Shown: one piece after another, positions 27,269-36,088 of the stretch
Numbering within the stretch: position 1 is the first letter of the stretch
How the letters are laid out: each line of letters begins with the position of its first letter
Assembly: GCA_964425135.1 (NCBI GenBank)
Contig: CAYRKW010000007.1
Span: forward strand, 11,511-75,510
DNA: 64,000 nt
Source: CAYLLD01 sp964425135
GTDB lineage: Bacteria > Pseudomonadota > Alphaproteobacteria > Rhodobacterales > Rhodobacteraceae
Direction: 5' to 3'
Notes under the pieces: model-generated
What the model was told of the DNA's origin: nothing
Database searches by the model: none
What the model saw: the letters and a program-made list of their open reading frames with translations, nothing else
Position numbers and translations under genes: made by a program

Positions 27269-28246
27269 TTAGCCTGTGGAGATTTGCTTTGCTTTTTCCA
27301 CAAGCACTTCGGCCTGCCGGATGGAGGCGTAGTCGATCAGGCGTCCATCGAGGCTGACAGCGCCTTTGCCGGCGGCTTCGGCTTCTTCCATTGCGGCCAG
27401 AATGCGCTGGGCTTTGTCGATTTCGGCGTCAGAGGGGCTCATCACTTCGTTGGCAAGAGCGATTTGACTGGGGTGGATGGCCCACTTGCCTTCGCACCCC
27501 AAAACAGCAGCGCGGTAGGCGGCGGCGCGATAGCCGTCGGGATCGGAAAAATCGCCAAAGGGGCCATCAATGGGACGCAGGCCATTGGCGCGTGCTGCGA
27601 CGACCATATTGGCAATCGCGGAGTGCCACATATCGCCCCAATGCACTTGCCGTGATCCATCCTCTGCCGGGTCGGTGAGCACGGCGTAATTTTCATTCAC
27701 GCCGCCAATGACTGTCGTGCGCGCGCGCGTCGAGGCGGCGTAGTCGGCGACGCCAAAATGAAGGCTTTCGTTACGCTTGGATGCAGCGGCGATTTCATGG
27801 ACGTTTTGCATGCCCAAAGCGGTCTCGATGATATGCTCAAATCCGATGCGTTTTTTGTAGCCCATCGCATCTTCGATTTGGGTCACCATCATGTCAACCG
27901 CATAGACGTCCGCAGCGGTTCCAACTTTCGGGATCATGATGAGATCGAGACGTTCGCCCGCTTGCTCCACCACGTCCACAACATCGCGATACATGTAGTG
28001 CGTGTCCAAGCCGTTGATCCGAACCGACATCGATTTGTTGCCCCAATCGATGGTGTTCAGCCCTTCGATAATGTTCTTGCGGGCCTGGACTTTTTCATCG
28101 GGCGCAACCGCGTCTTCGAGATCCAGAAAGATCACGTCGACATCAGATTGTGCCGCCTTTTCAAACATTTGAGGCTGACTGCCGGGGACGGCAAGCTCGG
28201 AGCGATTGAGGCGGCCCGGTGCTTGGGTGACGGAGTAAAATGACAT
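27269..28246 (-). CDS. mcl: L-malyl-CoA / beta-methylmalyl-CoA lyase
   Basis: A 325-residue HpcH/HpaI-CitE superfamily enzyme, the length of Mcl1/MclA. It splits malyl-CoA to acetyl-CoA and glyoxylate, closing the serine cycle (and serving the ethylmalonyl-CoA pathway where present). LDLEDAVAPDEKVQAR, the Mg-binding Glu of GFEHIIETALGMQNV and KWAIHPSQI are characteristic. It is transcribed away from the rest of the cycle genes, downstream of the LuxR-type regulator. Confidence 0.93.
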   Translation of the reverse strand: MSFYSVTQAPGRLNRSELAVPGSQPQMFEKAAQSDVDVIFLDLEDAVAPDEKVQARKNIIEGLNTIDWGNKSMSVRINGLDTHYMYRDVVDVVEQAGERLDLIMIPKVGTAADVYAVDMMVTQIEDAMGYKKRIGFEHIIETALGMQNVHEIAAASKRNESLHFGVADYAASTRARTTVIGGVNENYAVLTDPAEDGSRQVHWGDMWHSAIANMVVAARANGLRPIDGPFGDFSDPDGYRAAAYRAAVLGCEGKWAIHPSQIALANEVMSPSDAEIDKAQRILAAMEEAEAAGKGAVSLDGRLIDYASIRQAEVLVEKAKQISTG

Positions 28247-28323
28247 GGTAGAACCTTCCTTCGAGACCTAATATTGCGCGACAGAAGTCACTCGCGAAAC
28301 ATTATGTCAAGAAATTTCTCGGT

Positions 28324-28989
28324 CTATCTGGGTATACCGTCGCGCTCGTTTTGCTCCAGTGCAAGGCGGGATGAATAGTAGAACGCGATGGCCTGCGCGC
28401 GGTTTTTCACGCTGAGTTTTTCGTAGAGATTTGAGAGGTGAAATTTGACCGTGTTGACGGTGATTTCGAGCTCTTTGGAGAGCTCCCGATTTGTCAGGCC
28501 TTTGGAGAGCGCTTCGAGCATGGCGCGTTCCTTGCGCGACAGCATCTCGATCGGATCGTTTTTCAACTCGCGCACATCTATGAAGGGGAAGACCATTTTG
28601 CCCGCTGCCACCTCGGCGCAAATCTCCAGCAGCGCTTCGGGATCGCTGGAACGTGGGGCAAAGGCGGCTGCGCCTGCGGTCATGGCAAGGCGGGGGATAT
28701 CGCCGGTGTCTTCGGCGAAAACGACGATGCGCGGGGCGTTTTGCTGATCACGCAAGATCTCGATGAGTTTGGCGCCGCCCAATGTCGGAATATTCCAGTC
28801 AATGATCGCGACTTTTACCGGAACGCGCATGAATGTGCCAAGCACGCCCTCTGCGGTGGCGGCGGTGGCCACGAGTGAAAATCGCGTATCGCGGTCGATC
28901 AATTCCGACAAAGCGGACAAAACCAGCGAATTGCTGTCGGCAAGGATGATGTCGATCGGCTTGGCTATTTCGGTAACGGATTGATTCAA
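28324..28989 (-). CDS. LuxR/NarL-type response regulator, serine-cycle linked
   Basis: A 221-residue protein: receiver domain at residues 10-130, LuxR-type HTH at 150-215 (LSRKERAMLEALSKGLTNRELS...VNTVKFHL). The phospho-acceptor Asp (AIIDWNIP) is present, but the conserved Ser/Thr position reads Ala (VVFAEDT) and the conserved Lys reads Arg (APRSSDP), so phosphorylation may be altered. No histidine kinase is nearby. The start is TTG with GGAG ten bases upstream. It faces the serine-cycle operon across a 200-base gap with palindromes and probably regulates it. Confidence 0.85.
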   Translation of the reverse strand: MNQSVTEIAKPIDIILADSNSLVLSALSELIDRDTRFSLVATAATAEGVLGTFMRVPVKVAIIDWNIPTLGGAKLIEILRDQQNAPRIVVFAEDTGDIPRLAMTAGAAAFAPRSSDPEALLEICAEVAAGKMVFPFIDVRELKNDPIEMLSRKERAMLEALSKGLTNRELSKELEITVNTVKFHLSNLYEKLSVKNRAQAIAFYYSSRLALEQNERDGIPR

Positions 28990-29189
28990 CTTGGTTAATC
29001 TCCATTAACTACCCATATAGGTAGGCGTCTATTTGGTATACTATCGTATATTTATACCCTTGGGTAGGCTAAATACTATACTTTTAGATTACCATAAGTA
29101 GGACTTCGGGGTGTTTCCTTTTGCCGGCGCGCATCTATCTTCTCCATCCAAGCACACATTCGAAACAAAACAACAGCGCGAGAGAGACC
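28990..29189. promoter_or_regulatory. Divergent control region of serine-cycle genes
   Basis: AT-rich region between the regulator and sgaA. It contains CTACC-6 bases-GGTAG at 29009-29024 and the perfect palindrome TACCCTTGGGTA at 29055-29066, both followed by GGC, with centres 44 bases (about four helical turns) apart. A weaker TACC...GTAGG pair is at 29090-29102. These are plausible operator sites for the adjacent LuxR-type protein. Confidence 0.55.
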
Positions 29190-30437
29190 ATGGAACAAGA
29201 TACGACATTTGCTCAACTGGATATTCCTAACACAATCGCAGCAGGTCCGGGGCCGGGCAATACCGACGCTCGTGTTCTGTCGCGTTTTGCTGGGGCCGGT
29301 CTCGCCGATCACATGCACCCTGACGTTTTGCGCGGGATGGTTGAGAGCAAGTTTATGCTGCGCGAGGTGATGGGCACGTCGAACGTACACACATTCGGGG
29401 TTGCTGGCACTGGGTGGAGTGGTTTGGACATGATGTTCTCGGCGGTTATGCCGGGTGACAAGGTTGTAATGTTTGTCAACGGGACGTTCTCGGGCATCGA
29501 CGGGCTGACTGTTCGGATGAAAGCGGCAAGTGCTGAGGAGCTGGCGGCCAACTCGCTCGATCCGCAGACCGAGAATGTGGTGATCGTAGATGTCCCGCAT
29601 GGGCAGAGCGTCACAGGCGAGATTGTTGAGGCGGCTTTGGCTGAGCACAAGCCGAAATGGGCGGCGATGGCACATTGGGAGACCGGGTCGGGCCGGATCA
29701 ATGATATCCAAGGGTTTAGCGATGCGTGTGAGAAGCACGGCGCGATGGGCCTTGTTGATGCGGTGTCGAGCCTTGGCGTTGAGGATTTCCGGATTGATGA
29801 TTATCCGGGTGTGCATGGCTGGGCGTCTTGTCCGCAGAAGGGCATTTGCTGTCTGCCGCTGACCTATGCGCCGGTGTCATTTACAGACCAGTATATCGAG
29901 ACATTGAAGGCCACGGGTACGCGCACCTTTTGTCACCACCCGATCCTGGAGGCGCGTCATTGGGGCGTGGTTGAGGGGAAGGATGTCGAGAAAGGCACCT
30001 ATCACCGCACACATTCCGCTTATGCGGTTTCCGCGTTCCATGAGGCGCTGCGTATTTGCTTGCAGCAGACGATTGCGCAGCGGGCGAGCGATTACTCTTT
30101 CCATGAGGCAGCGCTCCGTCGTGCGGTCGAGGCGATGGGCTGCGAGGTGACATCGAATATGACTTCGCTGGTCGTGCTCAACCTTCCGGGTGATTTGGCG
30201 GGACGCGAGATGGAGGTGGTGCAATACTGCCGGGCGCAGAATTTCGGCATCTGGCCGACACTCTCCGAGCCGGTGCAGGTGCGCATTGGCATCCTGAACC
30301 TGCTGAATGAAGCGGCGATCACAGATATTGTGAACCGCTTCGCCGCGGCGCTACGTGAACACGGCGCGACGATTGATCAATCAAAAATCGATGACGTCCT
30401 GCACAGTCACTACAACACAGCAATTGCAGCTGAGTAG
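29190..30437 (+). CDS. sgaA: Serine-glyoxylate aminotransferase
   Basis: A 415-residue class V PLP aminotransferase. It transfers the amino group of serine to glyoxylate giving hydroxypyruvate and glycine, the entry step of the serine cycle. AAGPGPGNTDARVLSRFA at the N-terminus and VDAVSSLGVEDFRIDDYPG (PLP Asp region), followed by CPQKGICCLPLTYAPVSF with the PLP lysine in the SQK-like position, fit the family. Start at 29190 follows a GAGAGAGACC ribosome-binding stretch. First gene of a five-gene operon. Confidence 0.94.
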   Translation: MEQDTTFAQLDIPNTIAAGPGPGNTDARVLSRFAGAGLADHMHPDVLRGMVESKFMLREVMGTSNVHTFGVAGTGWSGLDMMFSAVMPGDKVVMFVNGTFSGIDGLTVRMKAASAEELAANSLDPQTENVVIVDVPHGQSVTGEIVEAALAEHKPKWAAMAHWETGSGRINDIQGFSDACEKHGAMGLVDAVSSLGVEDFRIDDYPGVHGWASCPQKGICCLPLTYAPVSFTDQYIETLKATGTRTFCHHPILEARHWGVVEGKDVEKGTYHRTHSAYAVSAFHEALRICLQQTIAQRASDYSFHEAALRRAVEAMGCEVTSNMTSLVVLNLPGDLAGREMEVVQYCRAQNFGIWPTLSEPVQVRIGILNLLNEAAITDIVNRFAAALREHGATIDQSKIDDVLHSHYNTAIAAE

Positions 30438-30449
30438 AGGAGATCGGCG

Positions 30450-31649
30450 ATGGATATCCACGAATATCAGGCCAAAGAGGTTTTGTCGGGGTTCGGCGTT
30501 GCGGTCCCCAGCGGGGGGCTTGCTTATAGCCCCGAACAAGCAGCTTATCGCGCCCGCGAATTGGGCGGTGATCGCTGGGTGGTGAAGGCGCAGGTGCATG
30601 CGGGTGGTCGCGGCAAGGCGGGGGGTGTCAAGGTTTGCTCCAGCGATGTCGAGATCAACGATGTTTGCGAAGAGATGTTCGGTGCGAAACTGGTGACGCA
30701 TCAAACCGGGCCTGAAGGCAAGGGTGTTTATCGCGTCTATGTTGAGGCTGCTGTGTCGATTGCACGTGAGATTTATCTCGGGTTCGTTCTGGACCGCACC
30801 ACTCAGCGCGTGATGATCGTTGCCTCTGCCGAGGGCGGTATGGAGATCGAGGATATCTCCGCTGAAAAACCGGACAGCATTGTCCGCGCGGTGGTCGAGC
30901 CTGCGGTTGGCTTGCGGGAGTTTCAGTGCCGCCAGATTGCGTTCAAGCTGGGGATTGAGCCGGCGTTGATCCAGCAGATGGTGCGTACGCTGCAAGGGGC
31001 GTATCGCGCCTTTACCGAACTTGACGCGACCATGGTGGAGATCAATCCGCTTGTGATTACTGAGGACAGTCGGATCATCGCGCTCGATGCGAAAATGACT
31101 TTTGATGATAATGCGCTCTTCCGGCATCCGCAGATCGCTGAGTTGCGCGACAAGAGCCAGGAAGATCCGCGCGAAAGCCGTGCGGCGGATCGCGGGCTGA
31201 GCTATGTCGGGCTGGACGGCAATATCGGCTGCATTGTCAATGGCGCTGGTCTTGCGATGGCGACGATGGACACCATTAAACTCGCGGGCGGCGAGCCTGC
31301 AAATTTCCTCGATATCGGGGGCGGTGCGACGCCGGATCGGGTTGCAAAAGCGTTTCGTCTCGTATTGTCGGACAAGAATGTTCAGGCCATTCTGGTGAAT
31401 ATTTTTGCCGGGATTAACCGCTGCGACTGGGTTGCCGAGGGCGTTGTGCAGGCGCTTCGGGAGGTTGAAGTTGATGTGCCGGTGATTGTGCGTCTTGCCG
31501 GAACGAATGTGGAAGAGGGGCAGAAAATACTGGCCAAATCCGGTCTGCCGATCATCCGCGCACGAACATTGAACGAAGCTGCCGAGAGAGCTGTAGGGGC
31601 GTGGAGAAACGACCTCTCTCAAGGCGTAACCATGAGGGCCGTATCATGA
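30450..31649 (+). CDS. mtkA: Malate-CoA ligase beta subunit
   Basis: A 399-residue ATP-grasp protein of the SucC family (MDIHEYQAKEVLSGFGVAVPSGG). Together with MtkB it makes malyl-CoA from malate, CoA and ATP. GAGLAMATMDTIKLAGGEPANFLDIGGGA is the conserved C-terminal CoA-ligase region. Assignment as malate-CoA rather than succinyl-CoA ligase rests on the serine-cycle neighbours, since both share the fold. It lies 12 bases after sgaA and overlaps the mtkB start by four bases. Confidence 0.92.
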   Translation: MDIHEYQAKEVLSGFGVAVPSGGLAYSPEQAAYRARELGGDRWVVKAQVHAGGRGKAGGVKVCSSDVEINDVCEEMFGAKLVTHQTGPEGKGVYRVYVEAAVSIAREIYLGFVLDRTTQRVMIVASAEGGMEIEDISAEKPDSIVRAVVEPAVGLREFQCRQIAFKLGIEPALIQQMVRTLQGAYRAFTELDATMVEINPLVITEDSRIIALDAKMTFDDNALFRHPQIAELRDKSQEDPRESRAADRGLSYVGLDGNIGCIVNGAGLAMATMDTIKLAGGEPANFLDIGGGATPDRVAKAFRLVLSDKNVQAILVNIFAGINRCDWVAEGVVQALREVEVDVPVIVRLAGTNVEEGQKILAKSGLPIIRARTLNEAAERAVGAWRNDLSQGVTMRAVS

Positions 31650-32533
31650 GTATTCTTCTCGAAAAGGACACCCCCGTTCTGGTGCAGGGTATCACGGGCA
31701 AGATGGCGCGGTTTCACACCAAGGACATGCTTGAATATGGCACGAACATCGTTGGCGGTGTGGTGCCGGGCAAGGGCGGCGAGACGGTCGAAGGGTTGCC
31801 GGTTTTTGACACTGTTGAGGATGCGATTGCACAAACGGGCGCAGAAGCCTCTCTGGTGTTCGTACCGCCACCTTCTGCGGCAGACAGCATAATGGAAGCG
31901 GCGGATGCGGGCATCAAATACTGCGTTTGCATCACTGACGGCATTCCAGCGCAGGATATGATCCGCGTCAAACGCTACATGTATCGCTATCCCAAAGAGC
32001 GCCGGATGGTGCTGACGGGGCCCAATTGCGCAGGCACGATCAGTCCGGGCAAAGCGCTGCTGGGGATTATGCCAGGGCATATTTATCTCAAGGGGCACGT
32101 GGGCATTGTTGGCCGTTCAGGCACGCTTGGCTATGAGGCGGCGAGCCAGTTGAAAGAGCGCGGCATTGGTGTTTCGACCTCCGTGGGTATCGGCGGTGAT
32201 CCGATCAACGGCTCGTCTTTCAAGGATATACTGGAGCGGTTTGAGAACGATGATGACACCCATGTTATTGCGCTCATTGGGGAGATTGGCGGACCGCAGG
32301 AAGCGGAAGCTGCTGAATACATCCGCGATCATGTGTCCAAGCCTGTGGTTGCTTATGTTGCCGGGCTGACAGCGCCAAAAGGGCGCACGATGGGTCATGC
32401 GGGCGCGATTATTTCCGCGTTTGGCGAGAGTGCCTCCGAGAAGGTTGAAATCCTGTCCGCGGCCGGGGTCACAGTCGCTGAAAACCCGGCGGTGATCGGT
32501 GAGACAATCGCAAAAGTCATGGAGGCCGCATGA
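31646..32533 (+). CDS. mtkB: Malate-CoA ligase alpha subunit
   Basis: A 295-residue SucD-type subunit. VLVQGITGKMARFHTKDMLEYGTNIVGGV is the CoA-binding Rossmann start and the phospho-accepting His lies in TMGHAGAII near residue 252. It overlaps mtkA (ATGA) and its own stop overlaps the next gene by four bases. The pair converts malate to malyl-CoA for Mcl. A succinate-CoA role is less likely because sucAB or mdh are absent and the flanks are serine-cycle genes. Confidence 0.92.
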   Translation: MSILLEKDTPVLVQGITGKMARFHTKDMLEYGTNIVGGVVPGKGGETVEGLPVFDTVEDAIAQTGAEASLVFVPPPSAADSIMEAADAGIKYCVCITDGIPAQDMIRVKRYMYRYPKERRMVLTGPNCAGTISPGKALLGIMPGHIYLKGHVGIVGRSGTLGYEAASQLKERGIGVSTSVGIGGDPINGSSFKDILERFENDDDTHVIALIGEIGGPQEAEAAEYIRDHVSKPVVAYVAGLTAPKGRTMGHAGAIISAFGESASEKVEILSAAGVTVAENPAVIGETIAKVMEAA

Positions 32534-33504
32534 TGACGCGTCCCAGTGTTCTGGTCACCCGGCGGTGGCCCAAAGCGGTTGAGCAGCAGTTGGCGCAATC
32601 TTATGATGTTGAGTTGAACCGCACGGATCGTCCGTTGACATCCGATGAGTTTCGCGAGGCGATCCAGCGCTACGATGCTGTGCTGCCGACGGTCACAGAT
32701 AAGATCGGGCCAGAGGCGCTGGATGTGGCAAAGCCGCAAACGAAAATCCTTGCGAACTATGGCGTCGGCTATACGCATATTGACGTGGAGCGTGCAAAGA
32801 CCCGTGGCATTGCCATCACCAACACACCCGATGTTTTGTCCGAATGTACGGCGGATTTGGCGATGACGCTGATGCTGATGGTCGCGCGGCGCGCTGGGGA
32901 CGGGGAGCGCGAGTTGCGCGCGGGGAACTGGTCCGGCTGGCGTCCGACGCATCTGGTGGGCACGAAGGTGTCGGGCAAGACGCTTGGGATTGTCGGTTTT
33001 GGACGGATCGGGCAGGAAATGGCCAAACGGGCGCATTTCGGCTTTGGCATGAAGATCATCGTGCAAAGCCGCTCTCCCGTGCAGCAGGAAATTTTGGATC
33101 GTTACAACGCAGTGCAGGTGCCTACGATTGACGATCTGCTGCCGCAGGCCGATTTCGTCTCGCTGCACTGTCCTGGTGGTGCGCAAAACACGAAGATGAT
33201 CAATGCGCACAGGCTTAACCTGATGAAAGAAGGTGCATTCTTGATCAATACGGCACGCGGCGAGGTGGTGGATGAACACGCCCTTGCGCAAGCGCTGATG
33301 TTTGACACGATTGGCGGGGCGGCGCTCGATGTTTTTGAGCGCGAGCCAGTGGTTAATCCGTTGCTGGAGCAATGTGACAATCTGGTGATGTTGCCGCATC
33401 TGGGTAGCGCGACACGCGAGGCGCGTCAGGCCATGGGCTTTCGTGTTTTAGACAACCTCAATGATTTTTTCGAAGGCAAAGCGCCGCGTGATCGGGTCGC
33501 TTGA
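32530..33504 (+). CDS. D-2-hydroxyacid dehydrogenase (hydroxypyruvate/glyoxylate reductase)
   Basis: A 324-residue NAD(P)-dependent enzyme with the nucleotide loop VGFGRIGQ, active-site Arg in NTARGEVVDE, Glu in FEREP and His in LPHLGSAT. In this position it is expected to reduce hydroxypyruvate to D-glycerate, the HprA role, although by sequence it looks closer to GyaR-type glyoxylate reductases. Start ATG 32530 overlaps mtkB; a second ATG follows directly. Symbol withheld because HprA and GyaR cannot be separated by eye. Confidence 0.88.
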   Translation: MMTRPSVLVTRRWPKAVEQQLAQSYDVELNRTDRPLTSDEFREAIQRYDAVLPTVTDKIGPEALDVAKPQTKILANYGVGYTHIDVERAKTRGIAITNTPDVLSECTADLAMTLMLMVARRAGDGERELRAGNWSGWRPTHLVGTKVSGKTLGIVGFGRIGQEMAKRAHFGFGMKIIVQSRSPVQQEILDRYNAVQVPTIDDLLPQADFVSLHCPGGAQNTKMINAHRLNLMKEGAFLINTARGEVVDEHALAQALMFDTIGGAALDVFEREPVVNPLLEQCDNLVMLPHLGSATREARQAMGFRVLDNLNDFFEGKAPRDRVA

Positions 33505-33519
33505 AGGGAGTATAACGTT

Positions 33520-34806
33520 ATGAATGCACCGCACCGTGACACTGGGTTTTTCACGTCGGATCTGGAAACCTCTGATCCTGCGATTGCCGCTGCGATTTCG
33601 CAAGAGTTAGGTCGGCAACGCGATGAAATCGAATTGATCGCCTCCGAAAACATCGTCTCTAAAGCTGTGCTGCAGGCGCAGGGTTCTGTGATGACCAACA
33701 AATATGCCGAAGGCTATCCGGGTCGGCGGTATTATGGTGGTTGCGCTTTCGTGGATCAGGCGGAAGAGCTTGCGATTTCGCGCGCTTGTGAGCTGTTTGA
33801 TTGCACCTATGCAAATGTGCAGCCCAATTCAGGCAGTCAGGCGAACCAAGGCGTGTTTCAGGCACTGCTTGAGCCGGGTGATACGATCCTTGGGATGTCG
33901 CTCGATGCGGGCGGGCATCTGACCCATGGGGCTGCGCCCAACCAATCAGGAAAGTGGTTCAATGCGGTTCATTATGGTGTTCGCAAGGACACGCTGAACG
34001 TTGATTATGAACAGGTTGAGGCGCTTGCGTTGGAGCATAAGCCCAAGATGATCATTGCCGGCGGCTCTGCCATTCCGCGTCAGCTCGATTTTACCCGGTT
34101 TCGGGAGATTGCCGATAAGGTCGGTGCGTATGTTCTGGCCGATGTGGCACATTTTGCCGGATTGATCGGAGCGGGGCTTTATCCCTCGCCCTTCCCGCAT
34201 GTGCATGCTGCCACGACGACAACCCATAAAACCCTGCGCGGGCCGCGTGGTGGGATGATCCTGACCAATGACGCGGCGCTGGCGAAGAAGTTCAATTCGG
34301 CGATCTTTCCTGGAATTCAAGGTGGGCCCTTGATGCATGTGATCGCAGCAAAGGCGGTGGCGTTCGGCGAAGCGCTCCAGCCGTCATTTGCGCAGTACCA
34401 GCAACAGGTGATCAAGAACGCGCAAGCGCTCTCGGATGCGTTGCAGTCCGGCGGACTTGATGTCGTGACGGGAGGGACAGACACGCATGTGATGCTGGTT
34501 GATCTGCGCCCCAAAGGCGTGAAGGGCAACACGGCTGAGGCTGCTTTGGGCCGTGCGCATATCACCTGCAACAAGAACGGTATTCCGTTTGATACGGAAA
34601 AGCCGATGGTCACGTCGGGCTTGCGGCTGGGATCGCCTGCGGGCACCACGCGCGGTTTTGCGGAACCTGAGTTCAAGCGCATCGGCGCGTGGATCGTGGA
34701 TGTTGTGGAGGGTGTCGCAGCGACGGATGGCGCGCCTAACGCGGATGTTGAAGCGCGGGTGAAAGAGCAGGTCGTCAATCTTTGCGCCAAGTTCCCGATT
34801 TACTGA
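33520..34806 (+). CDS. glyA: Serine hydroxymethyltransferase
   Basis: A 428-residue PLP enzyme. It joins methylene-tetrahydrofolate with glycine to make serine, which feeds the aminotransferase at the head of this operon. The PLP lysine is in TTTTHKTLRGPRGG, and NYAEGYPG-like NKYAEGYPGRRYYGG and SGSQANQGVFQALL are intact. Last gene of the operon; a strong terminator follows 44 bases later. This may be a dedicated C1-assimilation copy, with a housekeeping glyA elsewhere. Confidence 0.96.
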   Translation: MNAPHRDTGFFTSDLETSDPAIAAAISQELGRQRDEIELIASENIVSKAVLQAQGSVMTNKYAEGYPGRRYYGGCAFVDQAEELAISRACELFDCTYANVQPNSGSQANQGVFQALLEPGDTILGMSLDAGGHLTHGAAPNQSGKWFNAVHYGVRKDTLNVDYEQVEALALEHKPKMIIAGGSAIPRQLDFTRFREIADKVGAYVLADVAHFAGLIGAGLYPSPFPHVHAATTTTHKTLRGPRGGMILTNDAALAKKFNSAIFPGIQGGPLMHVIAAKAVAFGEALQPSFAQYQQQVIKNAQALSDALQSGGLDVVTGGTDTHVMLVDLRPKGVKGNTAEAALGRAHITCNKNGIPFDTEKPMVTSGLRLGSPAGTTRGFAEPEFKRIGAWIVDVVEGVAATDGAPNADVEARVKEQVVNLCAKFPIY

Positions 34807-34850
34807 ACGATGAGCGTGGCGACTAGCGTTGCTCTTGTCTGCAAATTGTG

Positions 34851-34895
34851 GGTCGTGTGTGATGGCTTGAGTGTCACACACGACCACTTTTTTTT
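34851..34895 (+). terminator. Rho-independent terminator of serine-cycle operon
   Basis: GGTCGTGTGTGA at 34851-34862 pairs perfectly with TCACACACGACC at 34874-34885 (11-base loop), followed by AC and eight T at 34888-34895. A textbook intrinsic terminator after glyA. Confidence 0.93.
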
Positions 34896-34896
34896 C

Positions 34897-35114
34897 TGGA
34901 TTAGCCCCCTGAAGGTGGTCCATCAAACCGGATGGAGTGTCCCGCAAATTGGAGAGCGATGGTTGGGAAACGAGAAAAGCCAGAAGAGCTTCTATCGAAG
35001 CTTCGACGGCTTGAAGTTCTGCAAGGACAAGGTGCTACGATTGCCAAAGCGGTGCATCAGATCGGCGTGACACGGCAGACGTTCAGCTCGTCCGAACCTT
35101 GTTTTGCTCCATGA
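34897..35114 (+). pseudogene. IS3-family remnant: left end and truncated orfA
   Basis: TGGATTAGCCCCCTGAAGG at the left has the form of an IS3-family terminal repeat. From ATG 34959 (GGAGAG upstream) the frame reads MVGKREKPEELLSKLRR, then VLQGQGATIAKAVHQIGVTRQTF, which matches the HTH N-terminus of IS3-type OrfA transposases. The homology stops abruptly, so the rest of OrfA and all of OrfB are lost. It sits between the glyA terminator and tRNA-Thr(CGT). Confidence 0.75.
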
Positions 35115-35185
35115 TGCTCCAGATCTCCCGAAATATCGTTACTATTCAAAGCGTTCTGGTGTACTCCAGAGCGGCGGCTCTGTTT

Positions 35186-35261
35186 TGGTGCCGCTGATAG
35201 GACTCGAACCTACGACCCCATCATTACGAATGACGTGCTCTACCAGCTGAGCTACAGCGGC
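35186..35261 (-). tRNA. tRNA-Thr(CGT)
   Basis: Minus-strand cloverleaf: acceptor GCCGCTG/CAGCGGC, D arm with GCTGGTAGA, anticodon stem CGTCA/TGATG with loop TTCGTAA (anticodon CGT), T arm with GGTTCGAGTCC, discriminator A and encoded CCA. 76 bases with CCA. Confidence 0.97.
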
Positions 35262-35382
35262 GCCGAGGGTGATTTAGGGGGTTGTGGCGACGGGTGCAAG
35301 AGGGCTGATCACCTTGATTGTGTCGTTGGGTTTTGAGTGTTTGGTGGTGACGTGGAGCGACTAAAAACTTGAGCAAAGCCCA

Positions 35383-36078
35383 TCAAGATGTTGAGATTAA
35401 ACCCAAAAAAATCTTGAGTTGGGTCGTCCAGTTTTTCTCAACCACTGTCGGCGCGAGTTGTGCTTCGCAGGCTTCACCGGGTTTGCAGGCGCTTTGAATG
35501 CAAGTTGGTTTGAAGTTGAACGCGAAGCTGGAGCCGCGCGAGATGGAGCCGTCGGGGTTGGCGTGGGCTTGCGGGTCGCGGCGTGTCAGCACGGTGTCGA
35601 CGATGCAAACCTTGTCCCCTGCCGTGAGCGCGCGTGCGACGGCTTTGGCGCAGTTGGGGCTGATTTTGGGTTTGCTGTCTTCAGGGATCGACAGCTCATC
35701 AAATTTCCACTCGACCTGATAAAAATTGCGCTCGAACACCGACAAATCGGAATCTGACCCGCTTTTGACCCGCGCGATATCGGCGAGGAAATTGGTGACC
35801 GGCGGAAATATTTGCCCGGCGACATTCACAAAGGTGGCCTCATCCGGGACCGCAACCGTGTGGTCAAAGCCGTTGAACGAGCATAGTGGACTGCGCTGGA
35901 ATTTTCCGTTGGTGAAGCGATACATGTTGCCGGGGCTGGGCGCGGCGATGACGTAGGACGGCTGCATCTCGCGAGCGAGGATTGTGTCGTTTAGCGAAAG
36001 CGATAGCAACTGGGCCAGCGCGATGGTGCATAGCGCAGCGGTTGCGATGAAGGCGAGGACCAGTTTGATATATCTCAT
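35383..36078 (-). CDS. Exported or membrane-anchored hypothetical protein
   Basis: A 231-residue protein with an N-terminal signal or anchor (YIKLVLAFIATAALCTIALAQLL). The remainder is polar and contains at least six Cys, several near the C-terminus (ISPNCAKAV, KVCIVD, CIQSACKPGEACEAQL), which suggests disulfides in the periplasm. I do not recognise the family. A longer frame runs up to 36237, but the signal sequence fixes the start at 36078. A second small Cys-rich exported gene lies just upstream on the same strand. Confidence 0.6.
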   Translation of the reverse strand: MRYIKLVLAFIATAALCTIALAQLLSLSLNDTILAREMQPSYVIAAPSPGNMYRFTNGKFQRSPLCSFNGFDHTVAVPDEATFVNVAGQIFPPVTNFLADIARVKSGSDSDLSVFERNFYQVEWKFDELSIPEDSKPKISPNCAKAVARALTAGDKVCIVDTVLTRRDPQAHANPDGSISRGSSFAFNFKPTCIQSACKPGEACEAQLAPTVVEKNWTTQLKIFLGLISTS

Positions 36079-36088
36079 GGGTGCAGAC

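Noticed and set aside
35167..35186. CAGAGC-GGCG-GCTCTG hairpin with TTTT beside tRNA-Thr(CGT)
   Set aside because: Its T run points toward the tRNA on the opposite strand to tRNA transcription and no plus-strand gene ends there; six-bp stem is too weak to call.
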